Assembly (NCBI RefSeq): GCF_000472705.1
Contig: NZ_AXAE01000005.1
Location: forward strand, 434,001 to 498,000
Reading direction: 5' to 3'
DNA length: 64,000 nt
From: Mesorhizobium erdmanii USDA 3471
Lineage (GTDB): Bacteria > Pseudomonadota > Alphaproteobacteria > Rhizobiales > Rhizobiaceae
In this document: in pieces, positions 42,788 through 51,322 of the stretch
How positions within the stretch are numbered: position 1 is the stretch's first letter
How the letters are laid out: each line of letters opens with the position of its first letter
Position numbers and translations under genes: made by a program
Notes under the pieces: generated by a model
Database searches by the model: none
Seen by the model: only the letters and a program-made list of their open reading frames with translations
Told to the model about the DNA's origin: nothing

Positions 42788-42893
42788 CTGCCCCGACGAT
42801 GGTGGGATCGCCGGTTTGTGGCGATCTGCGGGGATCGTTAAATTGCGCGGCATTTCCGGTACCGGATCGCAACTCCCTGTTGCTACATCGGTC

Positions 42894-43190
42894 ATGTCTA
42901 AAGGCTTGAGGGAGCCGGAATTGCAGATCACGACTATCGCCAACTCGCCATCGCCGGCACGCGACACTTCGGCGGTTTCATCAGCCCCGTCAGCAGAAAC
43001 CAGACGCATCGGCGATGACGTCGCCCAGGCGCGCAAGACCGCCATGTCGGCGCTGACCAACGACCGCTTCCGCGCCATGCTGGAACACATCACCGATCCG
43101 GCTTCATCAGGCGCGCTGATGACGATGCGCGGCGACAACGTGGTCGATTTCAAGTCGGCGCAGTCGAGCTACGCCGACAACAGCGAATAA
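42894..43190 (+). CDS. 98-aa hypothetical protein
   Basis: From ATG 42894. Low-complexity Ser/Ala N-terminus, then a helical segment (IGDDVAQARKTAMSALTNDRFRAMLEHIT). No membrane helix, no known domain. It is on the opposite strand to the homocysteine methyltransferase and ends 10 bp from it. Coding is likely from the steady codon pattern, but the family is not recognised. Confidence 0.45.
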   Translation: MSKGLREPELQITTIANSPSPARDTSAVSSAPSAETRRIGDDVAQARKTAMSALTNDRFRAMLEHITDPASSGALMTMRGDNVVDFKSAQSSYADNSE

Positions 43191-43200
43191 TCAAAAAGCT

Positions 43201-44226
43201 CTAGCCCCGGCCCCGGCGCCGTTCGCGGCGGGCTTCGCTTGTCTCGGCCGTGTTTTCCGTCGCCACCTTGTTGCGCATCGGACCGATGCGCTCGACGATT
43301 GCCGCAACTGTCGGACGATCCGCCTTGGTGTGGGCATCGAGCGCTTTGCGCATGGCGGCAAGGTGCTGAAACGAGGTGCCGCAGCAGCCGCCGACGATCT
43401 TGGCGCCGGCATCGACGGCCAGACGCACATAATCGGCCATCAGTTCCGGCGTGCCGGAATAATGGATTTCGGTGCCGCGGAATTCCGGGATGCCGCAATT
43501 ACCCTTGACGATGACCGTCGCCTGCGGCTTCGCCTCGGTCATGTCGAGCAGCGATGCCAGAATGTCGGAGGCGCCGACGCCGCAATTGGCGCCAACGCCG
43601 AGCGGGGCTTGCGCCAAGCCGTCGACGACGCCGTGGATGTCTTTCGGCAGCAGGCCCATCATGGTGCGGCCGGCGGTGTCGAAGGAGCCGGTATAGGTGT
43701 AGGGCAGGCCAACGCGTATGGCTGCTTCGGCGGCGGCACGGATCTCGTCGGGCGCCGACATGGTCTCGATCCAGGCGACTTCGGCTCCGCCTTCCTTGAG
43801 GCCCTCGATCTGCTCGGCAAAAGCGTCGACCGCCTCGTCATAGGTCATGGCGCCGAGCGGCACCAGCAATTCGCCGGTCGGGCCGACGGAGCCGGCGACG
43901 ATCACCTTGCGCCCGGCCTTGTCGGCGACGGCCCGCGCAATCTCGGCGGCGCGCTTGTTCAGCGCGTGCACACGGTCCTGCGCATGGTGGAGTTTCAGCC
44001 GATGACGGGTGCCGCCAAAGGAGTTGGTCAGGATGATGTCGGCGCCGGCATCGACGAAGTTCTGGTGCAGGCTGGTGATGGTGTCGGGGGCTGTCTCGTT
44101 CAGCAGTTCCGGCGCCTCGCCGGCCTCCAGGCCCATCGCGAACAGATTGGTGCCGGTGGCGCCATCGGCCAGAAGCACGCCCTTTTCAGCCAGCAGGGCA
44201 TCGATCGGATTGGTCGTCGTCATCAT
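43201..44226 (-). CDS. bmt: homocysteine S-methyltransferase, betaine-homocysteine methyltransferase-like
   Basis: 341 aa. A TIM barrel with LLADGATGTNLF, TNSFGGTRHRL, GANCGVGASD and the zinc motif Cys in ANCG plus GGCCGTS, the three-Cys site of BHMT and MetH N-domain. It methylates homocysteine to methionine; the Rhizobium copies are called Bmt and use glycine betaine, giving dimethylglycine. Basic C-terminal tail. An operator palindrome 31 bp upstream is shared with the MeTr gene. The choice of betaine over S-methylmethionine as donor is inferred from context. Confidence 0.8.
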   Translation of the reverse strand: MMTTTNPIDALLAEKGVLLADGATGTNLFAMGLEAGEAPELLNETAPDTITSLHQNFVDAGADIILTNSFGGTRHRLKLHHAQDRVHALNKRAAEIARAVADKAGRKVIVAGSVGPTGELLVPLGAMTYDEAVDAFAEQIEGLKEGGAEVAWIETMSAPDEIRAAAEAAIRVGLPYTYTGSFDTAGRTMMGLLPKDIHGVVDGLAQAPLGVGANCGVGASDILASLLDMTEAKPQATVIVKGNCGIPEFRGTEIHYSGTPELMADYVRLAVDAGAKIVGGCCGTSFQHLAAMRKALDAHTKADRPTVAAIVERIGPMRNKVATENTAETSEARRERRRGRG

Positions 44227-44256
44227 ATTGGCTTTCGTGTTTCGAATTCGAATAAG

Positions 44257-44278
44257 GATATAAAGAAGTCTTTATGTC
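44257..44278. promoter_or_regulatory. palindrome GATATAAAGA-AG-TCTTTATGTC, probable operator
   Basis: Same 22-bp layout as the perfect palindrome at 27228, with one mismatch in the right arm, 31 bp before the homocysteine methyltransferase start. Two such sites before two methyl-metabolism genes argue for one regulator (SahR-like, inference). Confidence 0.7.
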
Positions 44279-44329
44279 TAGTCAATGATTTGCGGGCGAC
44301 GACCCGGTCGATACGGCGATGGCCATCGA

Positions 44330-45187
44330 TCAGGCAGAGCCCGACGGAAACGACATGCCGGCCAGATTGCGCGCGAAGGCGGCGGCCTCGTGCGGATTGA
44401 CGTCGGCGGCACGGATCAGATTGTCGAAATGCCGGGTCAGCGCCTGCACCGGCTGCGTGGCGTTCAGCACCACATACATGTCGCCGACATAGATGGCGGC
44501 ACGGTAGGGGCCGAAGATGGTCAGCGGGATCGAATAGCGCATGCGGCCGTCATAGAGGAACAGGCGAAAGGTGGGGTAGAGATCGTCGAGCAGTGTCGCC
44601 ATATGGGCGAGTTGCTGGCGGCGGTCTGCCTCCGAAAAGCGGTCCCAGACGCCGAGGCCACGCGCAAAAATCTCCAGCGTGTGGCGCGGCATGCAGACTT
44701 CCATGTCGGTTTCCGGGCGCCGGTTGTATTCGATGCGGTACTGGGTTTCGCTGGCCTGGGCCAGGCGGCTCCTGTTGGTGATGTTGGCCTCGTAATCGAC
44801 CAGCGCGCGGGTTCGCAGGAGGTCGGGAATGCCGGCCGGCACATAGCGGATCTTGGTGCCCGCGGCCTCGGCGAACCACTTGGCGAGCAGGGTGCGGTCG
44901 AAACCGTCGGGCGCTTCCTCGATCTCCAGGCTTTCGCGGATTTCGCCGGTAACGCCTTCGTCCTGGCTGAGGCCGAGCAGCCAGTCGAGCGACACCTTGA
45001 ATTCGGCTGCCATGTTGAGCAGCGTCTCGGCGCGCGGCAGGCGTGTCGATGCACCCGACATCAGCTGCGACAGTGCCGAACGATCGATGCCGACAGCTGA
45101 CGCGAATGCCGACTGGTTGAGGTCGGAGCGTGTCAGGAGCAGCTTCAGGCGCTCCCGAAAGATTGCTGACAGGTCCCGTTTGTCCAT
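44330..45187 (-). CDS. XRE-family transcriptional regulator with C-terminal effector domain
   Basis: 285 aa from ATG 45187 (GGAG seven bases upstream). Residues 7-65 are a Cro/CI-type HTH (LNQSAFASAVGIDRSALSQL, LDWLLGLS); the remaining 220 residues hold a domain I do not recognise, with RRPETDMEVCMPRHTLEIFA and SIPLTIFGPYRAAIYVG. Its promoter region is shared with the divergent desaturase gene, where an inverted repeat at 45354 may be its site. Confidence 0.8.
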   Translation of the reverse strand: MDKRDLSAIFRERLKLLLTRSDLNQSAFASAVGIDRSALSQLMSGASTRLPRAETLLNMAAEFKVSLDWLLGLSQDEGVTGEIRESLEIEEAPDGFDRTLLAKWFAEAAGTKIRYVPAGIPDLLRTRALVDYEANITNRSRLAQASETQYRIEYNRRPETDMEVCMPRHTLEIFARGLGVWDRFSEADRRQQLAHMATLLDDLYPTFRLFLYDGRMRYSIPLTIFGPYRAAIYVGDMYVVLNATQPVQALTRHFDNLIRAADVNPHEAAAFARNLAGMSFPSGSA

Positions 45188-45353
45188 CGCCATGCTCCGC
45201 GAATCCTGAGGAAAAATTTGCGCCGAACTGGTCCAGCGTGGCGTCTTAGGCGTAAATGAATCCCTAAGACTGTTTACAATGTGTAACATGTGCGGTTAAA
45301 AATGCGCAATCGCAACATTTTGTATACTTTGTCGCGTTGAGTGGAATCGCTTC

Positions 45354-45375
45354 TCCTGACACTATACTGTCAGGA
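45354..45375. promoter_or_regulatory. inverted repeat TCCTGACA-N6-TGTCAGGA
   Basis: Perfect 8-bp arms, 30 bp before the desaturase start codon and 167 bp before the XRE gene. Candidate operator of the XRE regulator. The surrounding 218 bp is AT-rich, fitting a divergent promoter. Confidence 0.6.
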
Positions 45376-45405
45376 ACCATTGGGGGTTCCGGCGACTGAG
45401 GGGCA

Positions 45406-46428
45406 GTGGTCGATAGCATGACAGGCAAGAGCATCAAGCGACGCAGCACACCGGCCATCGAGTGGCCGACCACGGCTCTCGCTTTCTTCTGTTACGGAAC
45501 TTGGCTTGCCATCGGTTTCCTGCTCTGGCCTTCCTATCCCATCGTGGCGCTCTTTCTCCTCGGCTTTGTCCTGGCACTGCAGTCGTCGATCATGCATGAA
45601 GTGCTACATGGTCATCCGACGCGCAGCACGCTGGTCAACGAGGCCTTCGTCTTCCTGCCGATCGGCCTGGTGTGGCCGTTCCGGCGCTTCAAGACGCTGC
45701 ATTTGCGCCACCATGCCGACGAGCGGCTGACCGATCCGCTCGACGATCCCGAGAGCTACTATCAGGCGCTCTGGCAGCATGACGAGTTGCCGCCGACGAT
45801 GAAATTCCTGCTCAAGATCAACAACACCATGGCCGGCCGTTTCTTCCTCGGCCCCTGGCTGTCCTGCATCGGCTTCTTTATCGACGATGCCAAGGAGATG
45901 ATGGCCGGCGACAAGGCGATCCGAAAAGCCTGGCTGCTGCATGCGATCGGCCTCGCCATTGTGGCGCCGATCGTGCAGTTCGGCTTCGGCATTCCGCTGT
46001 GGCTCTACATTCTGGTGCCGGTGTGGCTCGGCCAATCGCTGATCGCGATCCGCACCTTCGCCGAGCATCAGTGGTCCGAGCACCCGGAAGGCCGTACGGT
46101 GATCATCGAGCGCTCGCCGCTGTCGCTCCTGTTCCTCAACAACAATCTGCACTTTGTCCATCACAAAGCCCCGACGGCGGCCTGGTACAGACTGCCCAAG
46201 CTGTTTCGCGAGAGCCGCGACGAATGGCTGCGGATGAACAATGGCTATGTCTATCCAAACTATTTCGCGCTGATCAAGGCCTACGCCTTCAAGGCGAAGG
46301 AGCCGATCGTGCACCCGGTGCTGCGGCGCGCACCCGAGCACGGCCGGGCTTTCAAGCCGCGTATCCGGGCGCACAGCATCAATGGGCTCGGCACCGCGCC
46401 GGTGCCCGCCGAGCCGCCCAAGGAATAA
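45406..46428 (+). CDS. membrane fatty-acid desaturase/hydroxylase family protein
   Basis: 340 aa; GTG 45406 (GAGGGG before it) or ATG 45418. Three histidine boxes bind the di-iron centre: HEVLHGH, HLRHH and HFVHH. Four hydrophobic segments flank them. The family includes acyl-lipid desaturases and beta-carotene or alkane hydroxylases; the substrate is not clear. Divergent XRE regulator suggests control by it. Confidence 0.85.
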   Translation: MVDSMTGKSIKRRSTPAIEWPTTALAFFCYGTWLAIGFLLWPSYPIVALFLLGFVLALQSSIMHEVLHGHPTRSTLVNEAFVFLPIGLVWPFRRFKTLHLRHHADERLTDPLDDPESYYQALWQHDELPPTMKFLLKINNTMAGRFFLGPWLSCIGFFIDDAKEMMAGDKAIRKAWLLHAIGLAIVAPIVQFGFGIPLWLYILVPVWLGQSLIAIRTFAEHQWSEHPEGRTVIIERSPLSLLFLNNNLHFVHHKAPTAAWYRLPKLFRESRDEWLRMNNGYVYPNYFALIKAYAFKAKEPIVHPVLRRAPEHGRAFKPRIRAHSINGLGTAPVPAEPPKE

Positions 46429-46521
46429 GTCCGGGCAACCCAGGGTCCCCGAGTCGGCCAATTCTGATTGGACGGCGCGTTTTTGCGATCCTTTCTCCAG
46501 ACATGATGATTTGATATCGGC

Positions 46522-47349
46522 ATGAGCGAATTGATTGCGGCGTTGCCGATGTATGACTGGCCCGAAGTTCGCGACGCTATCGACGCGCAGTGGGCGCTGC
46601 TGCGCGATGCCCTCCGGCAGAGGGGCGTGGATGCGCCTGAAGCCATCGTTCGCCGCAATGGTGACCTGCCTGCCGTGCCTGGCGGCATCCATGACGCCGC
46701 CGGAAACCTGATCGCACCCGATCCCGCGACCTTGCCACCTGACGAACTGGACTTCCACAAGCTCTGGCTGCATCCGGCTTTGCTGTTCGCGCAGACCTGC
46801 TGGGGGCCCATGGAACTTGGCCTGTCGCAGCATGTCCAGGTGATCGGCCAGCCAAGCTACGACGCCTATGAAGGCGGGCAAGGCGAACTCTATTCCAGCG
46901 CGCTGGTGATGCGGGCAGGCGAGGGTGACGAGGTTCGGTCGCCAGCCGATGGCAAGGCCGTGCTTCCGCTTGATCGCATCCGTGGCAAGCGCTTCACGTT
47001 CAACAGCCTGGATTCCATGTCGGGCATCATCGCGCTGACACGCGACCTGAAAGCGGCCGGCGAAACCCTCGATATCTTTTCAACGCGCGGCGAAAGTGGC
47101 GGCCATCGCGGCTCCATCGTCACCGTGGCCGAGGGCAGGGCGGATGTCGCGGCTATCGACTGTGAAAGCTGGGCACTGGCGCAGCGTTTCGAACCAGCGG
47201 CTCGGAAAGTGGTCATCGTCGGCTGGACGGCACGGCGCAAGGGCCTGCCGTTCATCACGGCCAGGACGACGCCGGAAAAGACAGTTCAAGCCATGCGCGA
47301 AGCCCTTGCCGGCCTAGCCCAGCAGCCTCGCATCCAAAGGGTAGGTTGA
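46522..47349 (+). CDS. PhnD-like phosphonate/phosphate-binding fold protein without signal peptide
   Basis: 275 aa. LFAQTCWGPMELGLSQHVQV, YSSALVMRAGE, RFTFNSLDSMSGIIALT and ADVAAIDCESWAL are the blocks of PhnD/SsuA-like binding proteins, yet the N-terminus is polar, so the protein is cytoplasmic or the fold serves another use. Its last 36 bp overlap the end of the DddP-like gene on the other strand. Confidence 0.65.
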   Translation: MSELIAALPMYDWPEVRDAIDAQWALLRDALRQRGVDAPEAIVRRNGDLPAVPGGIHDAAGNLIAPDPATLPPDELDFHKLWLHPALLFAQTCWGPMELGLSQHVQVIGQPSYDAYEGGQGELYSSALVMRAGEGDEVRSPADGKAVLPLDRIRGKRFTFNSLDSMSGIIALTRDLKAAGETLDIFSTRGESGGHRGSIVTVAEGRADVAAIDCESWALAQRFEPAARKVVIVGWTARRKGLPFITARTTPEKTVQAMREALAGLAQQPRIQRVG

Positions 47350-48669
47350 AAGCTGCTCGTTGCCGGTCTCGGTGATCAGGATCTGCTCCTCGATCTTGAC
47401 GCCTTCGCGCCCACCGAGCCTGCCGATATAGCTTTCCACGCACAGGACCATGCCTGGTTCGAGCACGCCGTCGGGTGTGTCTGAAGTCCAGTCGCTGGCA
47501 TGCGGCAAGGTCGGGTATTCGTCGGCCAGGCCGACTCCGTGATAAAGCACGCCATAACGGGTCGGGAAGCAGTCTCCTGGCGGCACCGCCGAGCGCTCGA
47601 CCAGGTCGCGGAACGAAATGCCGGGCCGCATCAAGTCGGTGTTGTGTTCGATCTGGTCGGCGGCGATACGGAACAGATCGCGCTGTTCATTGGTCGGCTC
47701 GGTATCGCCGCACAGCCAGGTGCGCGACAGGTCGGCGCAGAAGCCGTAAGGGCCGATCAGGTCGGTGTCGAAGGCGACGAGATCGCCGGCCTCGATTTTT
47801 CGCGATGAGCACTCCTGGAACCACGGATTGGTGCGCGGTCCCGACGCCAGCAGCCGGGTCTCGATCCATTCGCCGCCGCGCGCGATATTGCCGCGATGCA
47901 GTTCCGCCCACAGCTCGTTCTCGGAGATGCCCGGCTTCAGCGCCTGTTCCATCTCACCCATCGCCGCTTCGCAGGCGACGATTGCCCTGCGCATGGCGAG
48001 GATCTCATCCGGCGATTTGATCAGCCGCGCATTTTCCATCACCGCTTCGCCATTGCCGATGGAGATGCCCAGGCGCGCGAGTTCCTCGACGCCTTCGGGA
48101 TTGAGGTGGTCGACAGCGATGCGGCTGTTGCCGCCGCCATGCTCTCTCACCAGATCGGCGATGCTTGTGGCCCAGCGGCGGACTTTCTGCTCGGTCAATT
48201 CGCCGCCATAGAGATACATCCACGACACCGCCGGGCGTACCTCGTCGACGACCCCGGAGTGGTCGGACAGATGCTCGCAGGAAAAATAGTCGAACAGCAC
48301 CACCGGCCCGTCGGCGGCGACGAAACAATGCCGCGTCGGATTGTGCGCCACCCACAGCTGCATGTTGGTCGAATCGGTGGCGTAGCGGATGTTGACGGGG
48401 TCGTAGAGCAGGGCGCCGGCATAGCCGCGGCGCTTCAGCTCGGCGCGGATGCGCTCCAGCCGGTATTTGCGCATCGCCGGAAGATCGGGGGCGGCAATGC
48501 CTGCCGCCGCCCATTCCGCTTCAGCCTTGGCGCCATAGCCCAGCACATGCTGGTTGAGTGACGCCGCCTTCTGGCGGGAGGCGTCACGCAGGGCCTCGAT
48601 CGAGCCTGGCTCGAACGGCATGATCTTGCGGTGGCGGCCGAAGCTTCCCTTTGGCGCCGCGCTGTCCAT
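47314..48669 (-). CDS. dddP: DddP-like M24-family enzyme (DMSP lyase type)
   Basis: 451 aa; pita-bread M24 fold. Visible metal and active-site residues are Asp301, Asp303, Asp313, His377, Glu412 and Glu427, with Tyr372 and Asp383 nearby. As I recall the DddP of Ruegeria lacuscaerulensis, its residues are D295, D297, D307, H371, E406, E421, Y366 and D377: every one is shifted by exactly six. NIRYATDSTNMQLW and GGEWIETRLLASGPRTNPWF also agree with DddP rather than with Xaa-Pro peptidases or the ectoine hydrolase DoeA. DddP cleaves dimethylsulfoniopropionate to DMS and acrylate. Third gene of an operon with an MttB-like and a DMGDH-like gene, so the true substrate might be another betaine. Starts 10 bp after the previous stop with GAGG before it. 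Confidence 0.72.
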   Translation of the reverse strand: MDSAAPKGSFGRHRKIMPFEPGSIEALRDASRQKAASLNQHVLGYGAKAEAEWAAAGIAAPDLPAMRKYRLERIRAELKRRGYAGALLYDPVNIRYATDSTNMQLWVAHNPTRHCFVAADGPVVLFDYFSCEHLSDHSGVVDEVRPAVSWMYLYGGELTEQKVRRWATSIADLVREHGGGNSRIAVDHLNPEGVEELARLGISIGNGEAVMENARLIKSPDEILAMRRAIVACEAAMGEMEQALKPGISENELWAELHRGNIARGGEWIETRLLASGPRTNPWFQECSSRKIEAGDLVAFDTDLIGPYGFCADLSRTWLCGDTEPTNEQRDLFRIAADQIEHNTDLMRPGISFRDLVERSAVPPGDCFPTRYGVLYHGVGLADEYPTLPHASDWTSDTPDGVLEPGMVLCVESYIGRLGGREGVKIEEQILITETGNEQLSTYPLDARLLG

Positions 48670-48678
48670 GACCGAGCC

Positions 48679-51249
48679 TCAGGTCCGCATCTTCTCGCCG
48701 CTCGGGTCGAAAGGCGCCTCGACATTGATGCGGGCCGGGCGGCGATGTCCGAGGATTTCGATCTCGAACAGGCCGGCGCTTTCATCCTCGGCAAGGGCTG
48801 CCGGAACATAGCCCTGCGCCATCGACTTCTGGACGTAGTGGGCATAACCGCCCGAGGTGACCCAGCCGACGACGCGCCATTCGCCATCGACGATGCCGCG
48901 CACGGCGGATGCGCCTTCGGCAGCCTTGGAGCCACGTATTTCCTTGCCGGCTGTGTCGAAGCGCGGTGCACCGTAGCCATGCGGTTTTTCCACCGTACCA
49001 TAATCCTTGCTGACCTTGGCCCAGATCGGCTCGTCGCCCATGACGTCGGCGTCGGCGGCGTCGACGATGAAGGAGACACGGCGCAGTTTTGGCCCTTCAG
49101 CCTGTTCCTTGGCGGCGGCCTCGCGGCCGATGAAGTCGTTCTTCTCGAGCTTGATGAAGCGGTCCATCGAACCTTCGAACGGCCCGTAGATCGGCCTGAG
49201 CTCGCGGAACCAGGTCGGGAAGTTCTTTTCGAGGCGCATCGATAGCAGGGCTCGCATGCCGAAATCGACCAGGCCGAATTCCTCGCCGGCGTCCTTGATC
49301 GCCTTATAGACAAGGCGCTCATAGGCTGGCGCCATCCAGATCTCGTAGCCAAGATCGCCGGTATAGGTGATGCGGTTGACCAGGCACGGCGCGCCGCCGA
49401 CCGCCATCTCGCGGAAATCCATGAAGCGGAAGGCCTTGGTCGAGATATCGACATCGACCAGCTTCTGCAAGAGATCGCGTGATTTAGGTCCGGCGATCGA
49501 CAGGCCGACCAGCGTCTGGTCGAAGCGATGGATACCCACCGAGCCGTCCTTCGGCAGGTGCTTTTCGAACCAGCGCATGTGGTATTTCTGCGCGGCGGAA
49601 GAACCCCAGATCATGAAGCGGTCTTCGCCGGCCTTGGCGATGGTGAAGTCGCCGATCAGCTTGCCGAATTCGTTGATCATCGGCGTCAGCACGATGCGGC
49701 CGGTCTTCGGCATGCGGTTGGTCATCAGCCGGTTGAGGAACTCTTCCGCGCCCGGTCCCGACACTTCGTATTTGGCGAAGTTGGCGATTTCGGTGACGCC
49801 GACGCGCTCGCGCGTGGCCCGCACTTCCTCGCCGATCGGCCCGAAATCGTTGGAGCGGTGGAAGGAGACGATGTCCTTCGGTTCCTTGCCCTTCGGCGCG
49901 AACCACAGCGGCGTTTCGAGACCCCACGAGTCGCCCATGACGGCGTTGTTGGCCAGCATGGTGTCGTAGAGCGGCGTCGTCTGCGCCGGGCGTGCCGCCG
50001 GCAGTTCCTCATTGGGGAAGCGGATGGAGAAACGACGCGAATAGTTTTCGCGCACCTTGGCGTTGGTGTAGCGTAGGCCGGCCCATTCGCCGAAGCGGGC
50101 GACATCCATGCCCCAGACGTCGAAGCCGGGATCGCCATGCACCATCCAGTTCGACAGTGCGAGGCCGACGCCGCCGCCCTGGCTGAAGCCGGCCATGACG
50201 GCGCAGGCGCACCAGAAATTGGTCAGGCCCTGCACCGGGCCGACCAGCGGGTTACCGTCGAGCGCGAAGGTGAAGGGACCGTTGATGATCTGCTTGATGC
50301 CGGCCTTTTCGATGCCGGGGAAATGCTTGAAGCCGATTTCCAGCGACGGCGCGATGCGGTCGAGATCAGGCGGCAGCAATTCATGGCCGAAATCCCATGG
50401 CGTGTTGACCGGCGACCATGGCTTGCAGGCCTTTTCGTAGGTGCCGAGCAGGATGCCGTTGCGCTCCTGGCGGGTGTAGATCTCGCCCTTGAAGTCGAGC
50501 ACGCCGATCATTTCGCGGCCGGTCGACTTGTTGAACTCCTCGACCTCCGGCATCGGCTCGGTCAAGAGGTACATGTGCTCCATCGCCAGCACCGGCAATT
50601 CGACGCCGACCATGCGGCCGATCTCGCGCGCCCACAGGCCGCCGCAATTGACGACATGCTCGGCATGGACCGTGCCCTGTTCGGTGACGACGTTCCAGGT
50701 ACCGTCAGGCTGCTGCGTCAGGTCGACGACGCGGTTGCGCAGCACGATCTCGGCGCCGAGCTTTTTGGCGGCCTTGGAGTAGGCGATGGTCGTGCCCGAG
50801 GGGTCGAGATGGCCTTCGACTGGGTCCCACATGGCGCCGACGAAGTTGGTCTCGTCCATCAGCGGGAACATCGCCTTGGCTTCGGACGGGGTGATCAGCT
50901 CGGTGTCCATGCCGAGATAGCGGCCCTTGGCGTGGGCAAGGCGCAGGAAGTCCATGCGCTCGGGCGTGTCGGCCATCATAACGCCGCCGGTCAGGTGCAG
51001 CGAGCAGGACTGGCCCGAGATCTCCTCGATCTCCTTGTAAAGCTGCACGGTGTAGGCCTGCAGCTTGGCGACGTTGGGGTCGCCATTCAGCGTATGGAAG
51101 CCGCCCGCCGCGTGCCAGGACGACCCGGAGGTCAGCTCCGAGCGCTCGATCAGCATGATGTCGGTCCAGCCGGCCTTGGCCAGGTGGTAGAGAACCGAGC
51201 AGCCGACGACGCCGCCGCCTATGACAACCGCTTTTACGTGGGATTTCAT
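48679..51249 (-). CDS. dimethylglycine dehydrogenase-like flavoprotein with GcvT domain
   Basis: 856 aa. GGGVVGCSVLYHL is the FAD Rossmann motif; SGSSWHAAG holds the His that binds FAD covalently in DMGDH and sarcosine dehydrogenases; a DAO domain to about 390, FAO_M to about 450, and GcvT/GcvT_C to the end, where THF binds. The reaction would be oxidative N-demethylation with methylene-THF as product. 73 bp after the MttB-like gene and 10 bp before the DddP-like gene. The closest relative in the window, at 10587, differs in the flavin site. Confidence 0.85.
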   Translation of the reverse strand: MKSHVKAVVIGGGVVGCSVLYHLAKAGWTDIMLIERSELTSGSSWHAAGGFHTLNGDPNVAKLQAYTVQLYKEIEEISGQSCSLHLTGGVMMADTPERMDFLRLAHAKGRYLGMDTELITPSEAKAMFPLMDETNFVGAMWDPVEGHLDPSGTTIAYSKAAKKLGAEIVLRNRVVDLTQQPDGTWNVVTEQGTVHAEHVVNCGGLWAREIGRMVGVELPVLAMEHMYLLTEPMPEVEEFNKSTGREMIGVLDFKGEIYTRQERNGILLGTYEKACKPWSPVNTPWDFGHELLPPDLDRIAPSLEIGFKHFPGIEKAGIKQIINGPFTFALDGNPLVGPVQGLTNFWCACAVMAGFSQGGGVGLALSNWMVHGDPGFDVWGMDVARFGEWAGLRYTNAKVRENYSRRFSIRFPNEELPAARPAQTTPLYDTMLANNAVMGDSWGLETPLWFAPKGKEPKDIVSFHRSNDFGPIGEEVRATRERVGVTEIANFAKYEVSGPGAEEFLNRLMTNRMPKTGRIVLTPMINEFGKLIGDFTIAKAGEDRFMIWGSSAAQKYHMRWFEKHLPKDGSVGIHRFDQTLVGLSIAGPKSRDLLQKLVDVDISTKAFRFMDFREMAVGGAPCLVNRITYTGDLGYEIWMAPAYERLVYKAIKDAGEEFGLVDFGMRALLSMRLEKNFPTWFRELRPIYGPFEGSMDRFIKLEKNDFIGREAAAKEQAEGPKLRRVSFIVDAADADVMGDEPIWAKVSKDYGTVEKPHGYGAPRFDTAGKEIRGSKAAEGASAVRGIVDGEWRVVGWVTSGGYAHYVQKSMAQGYVPAALAEDESAGLFEIEILGHRRPARINVEAPFDPSGEKMRT

Positions 51250-51322
51250 GAAGATAGGTCCGTTTTTGCGTAGATTGAATCAGATGTGTCGACCGACCGC
51301 GCGCTGCAGCGCGGCATGCCGA

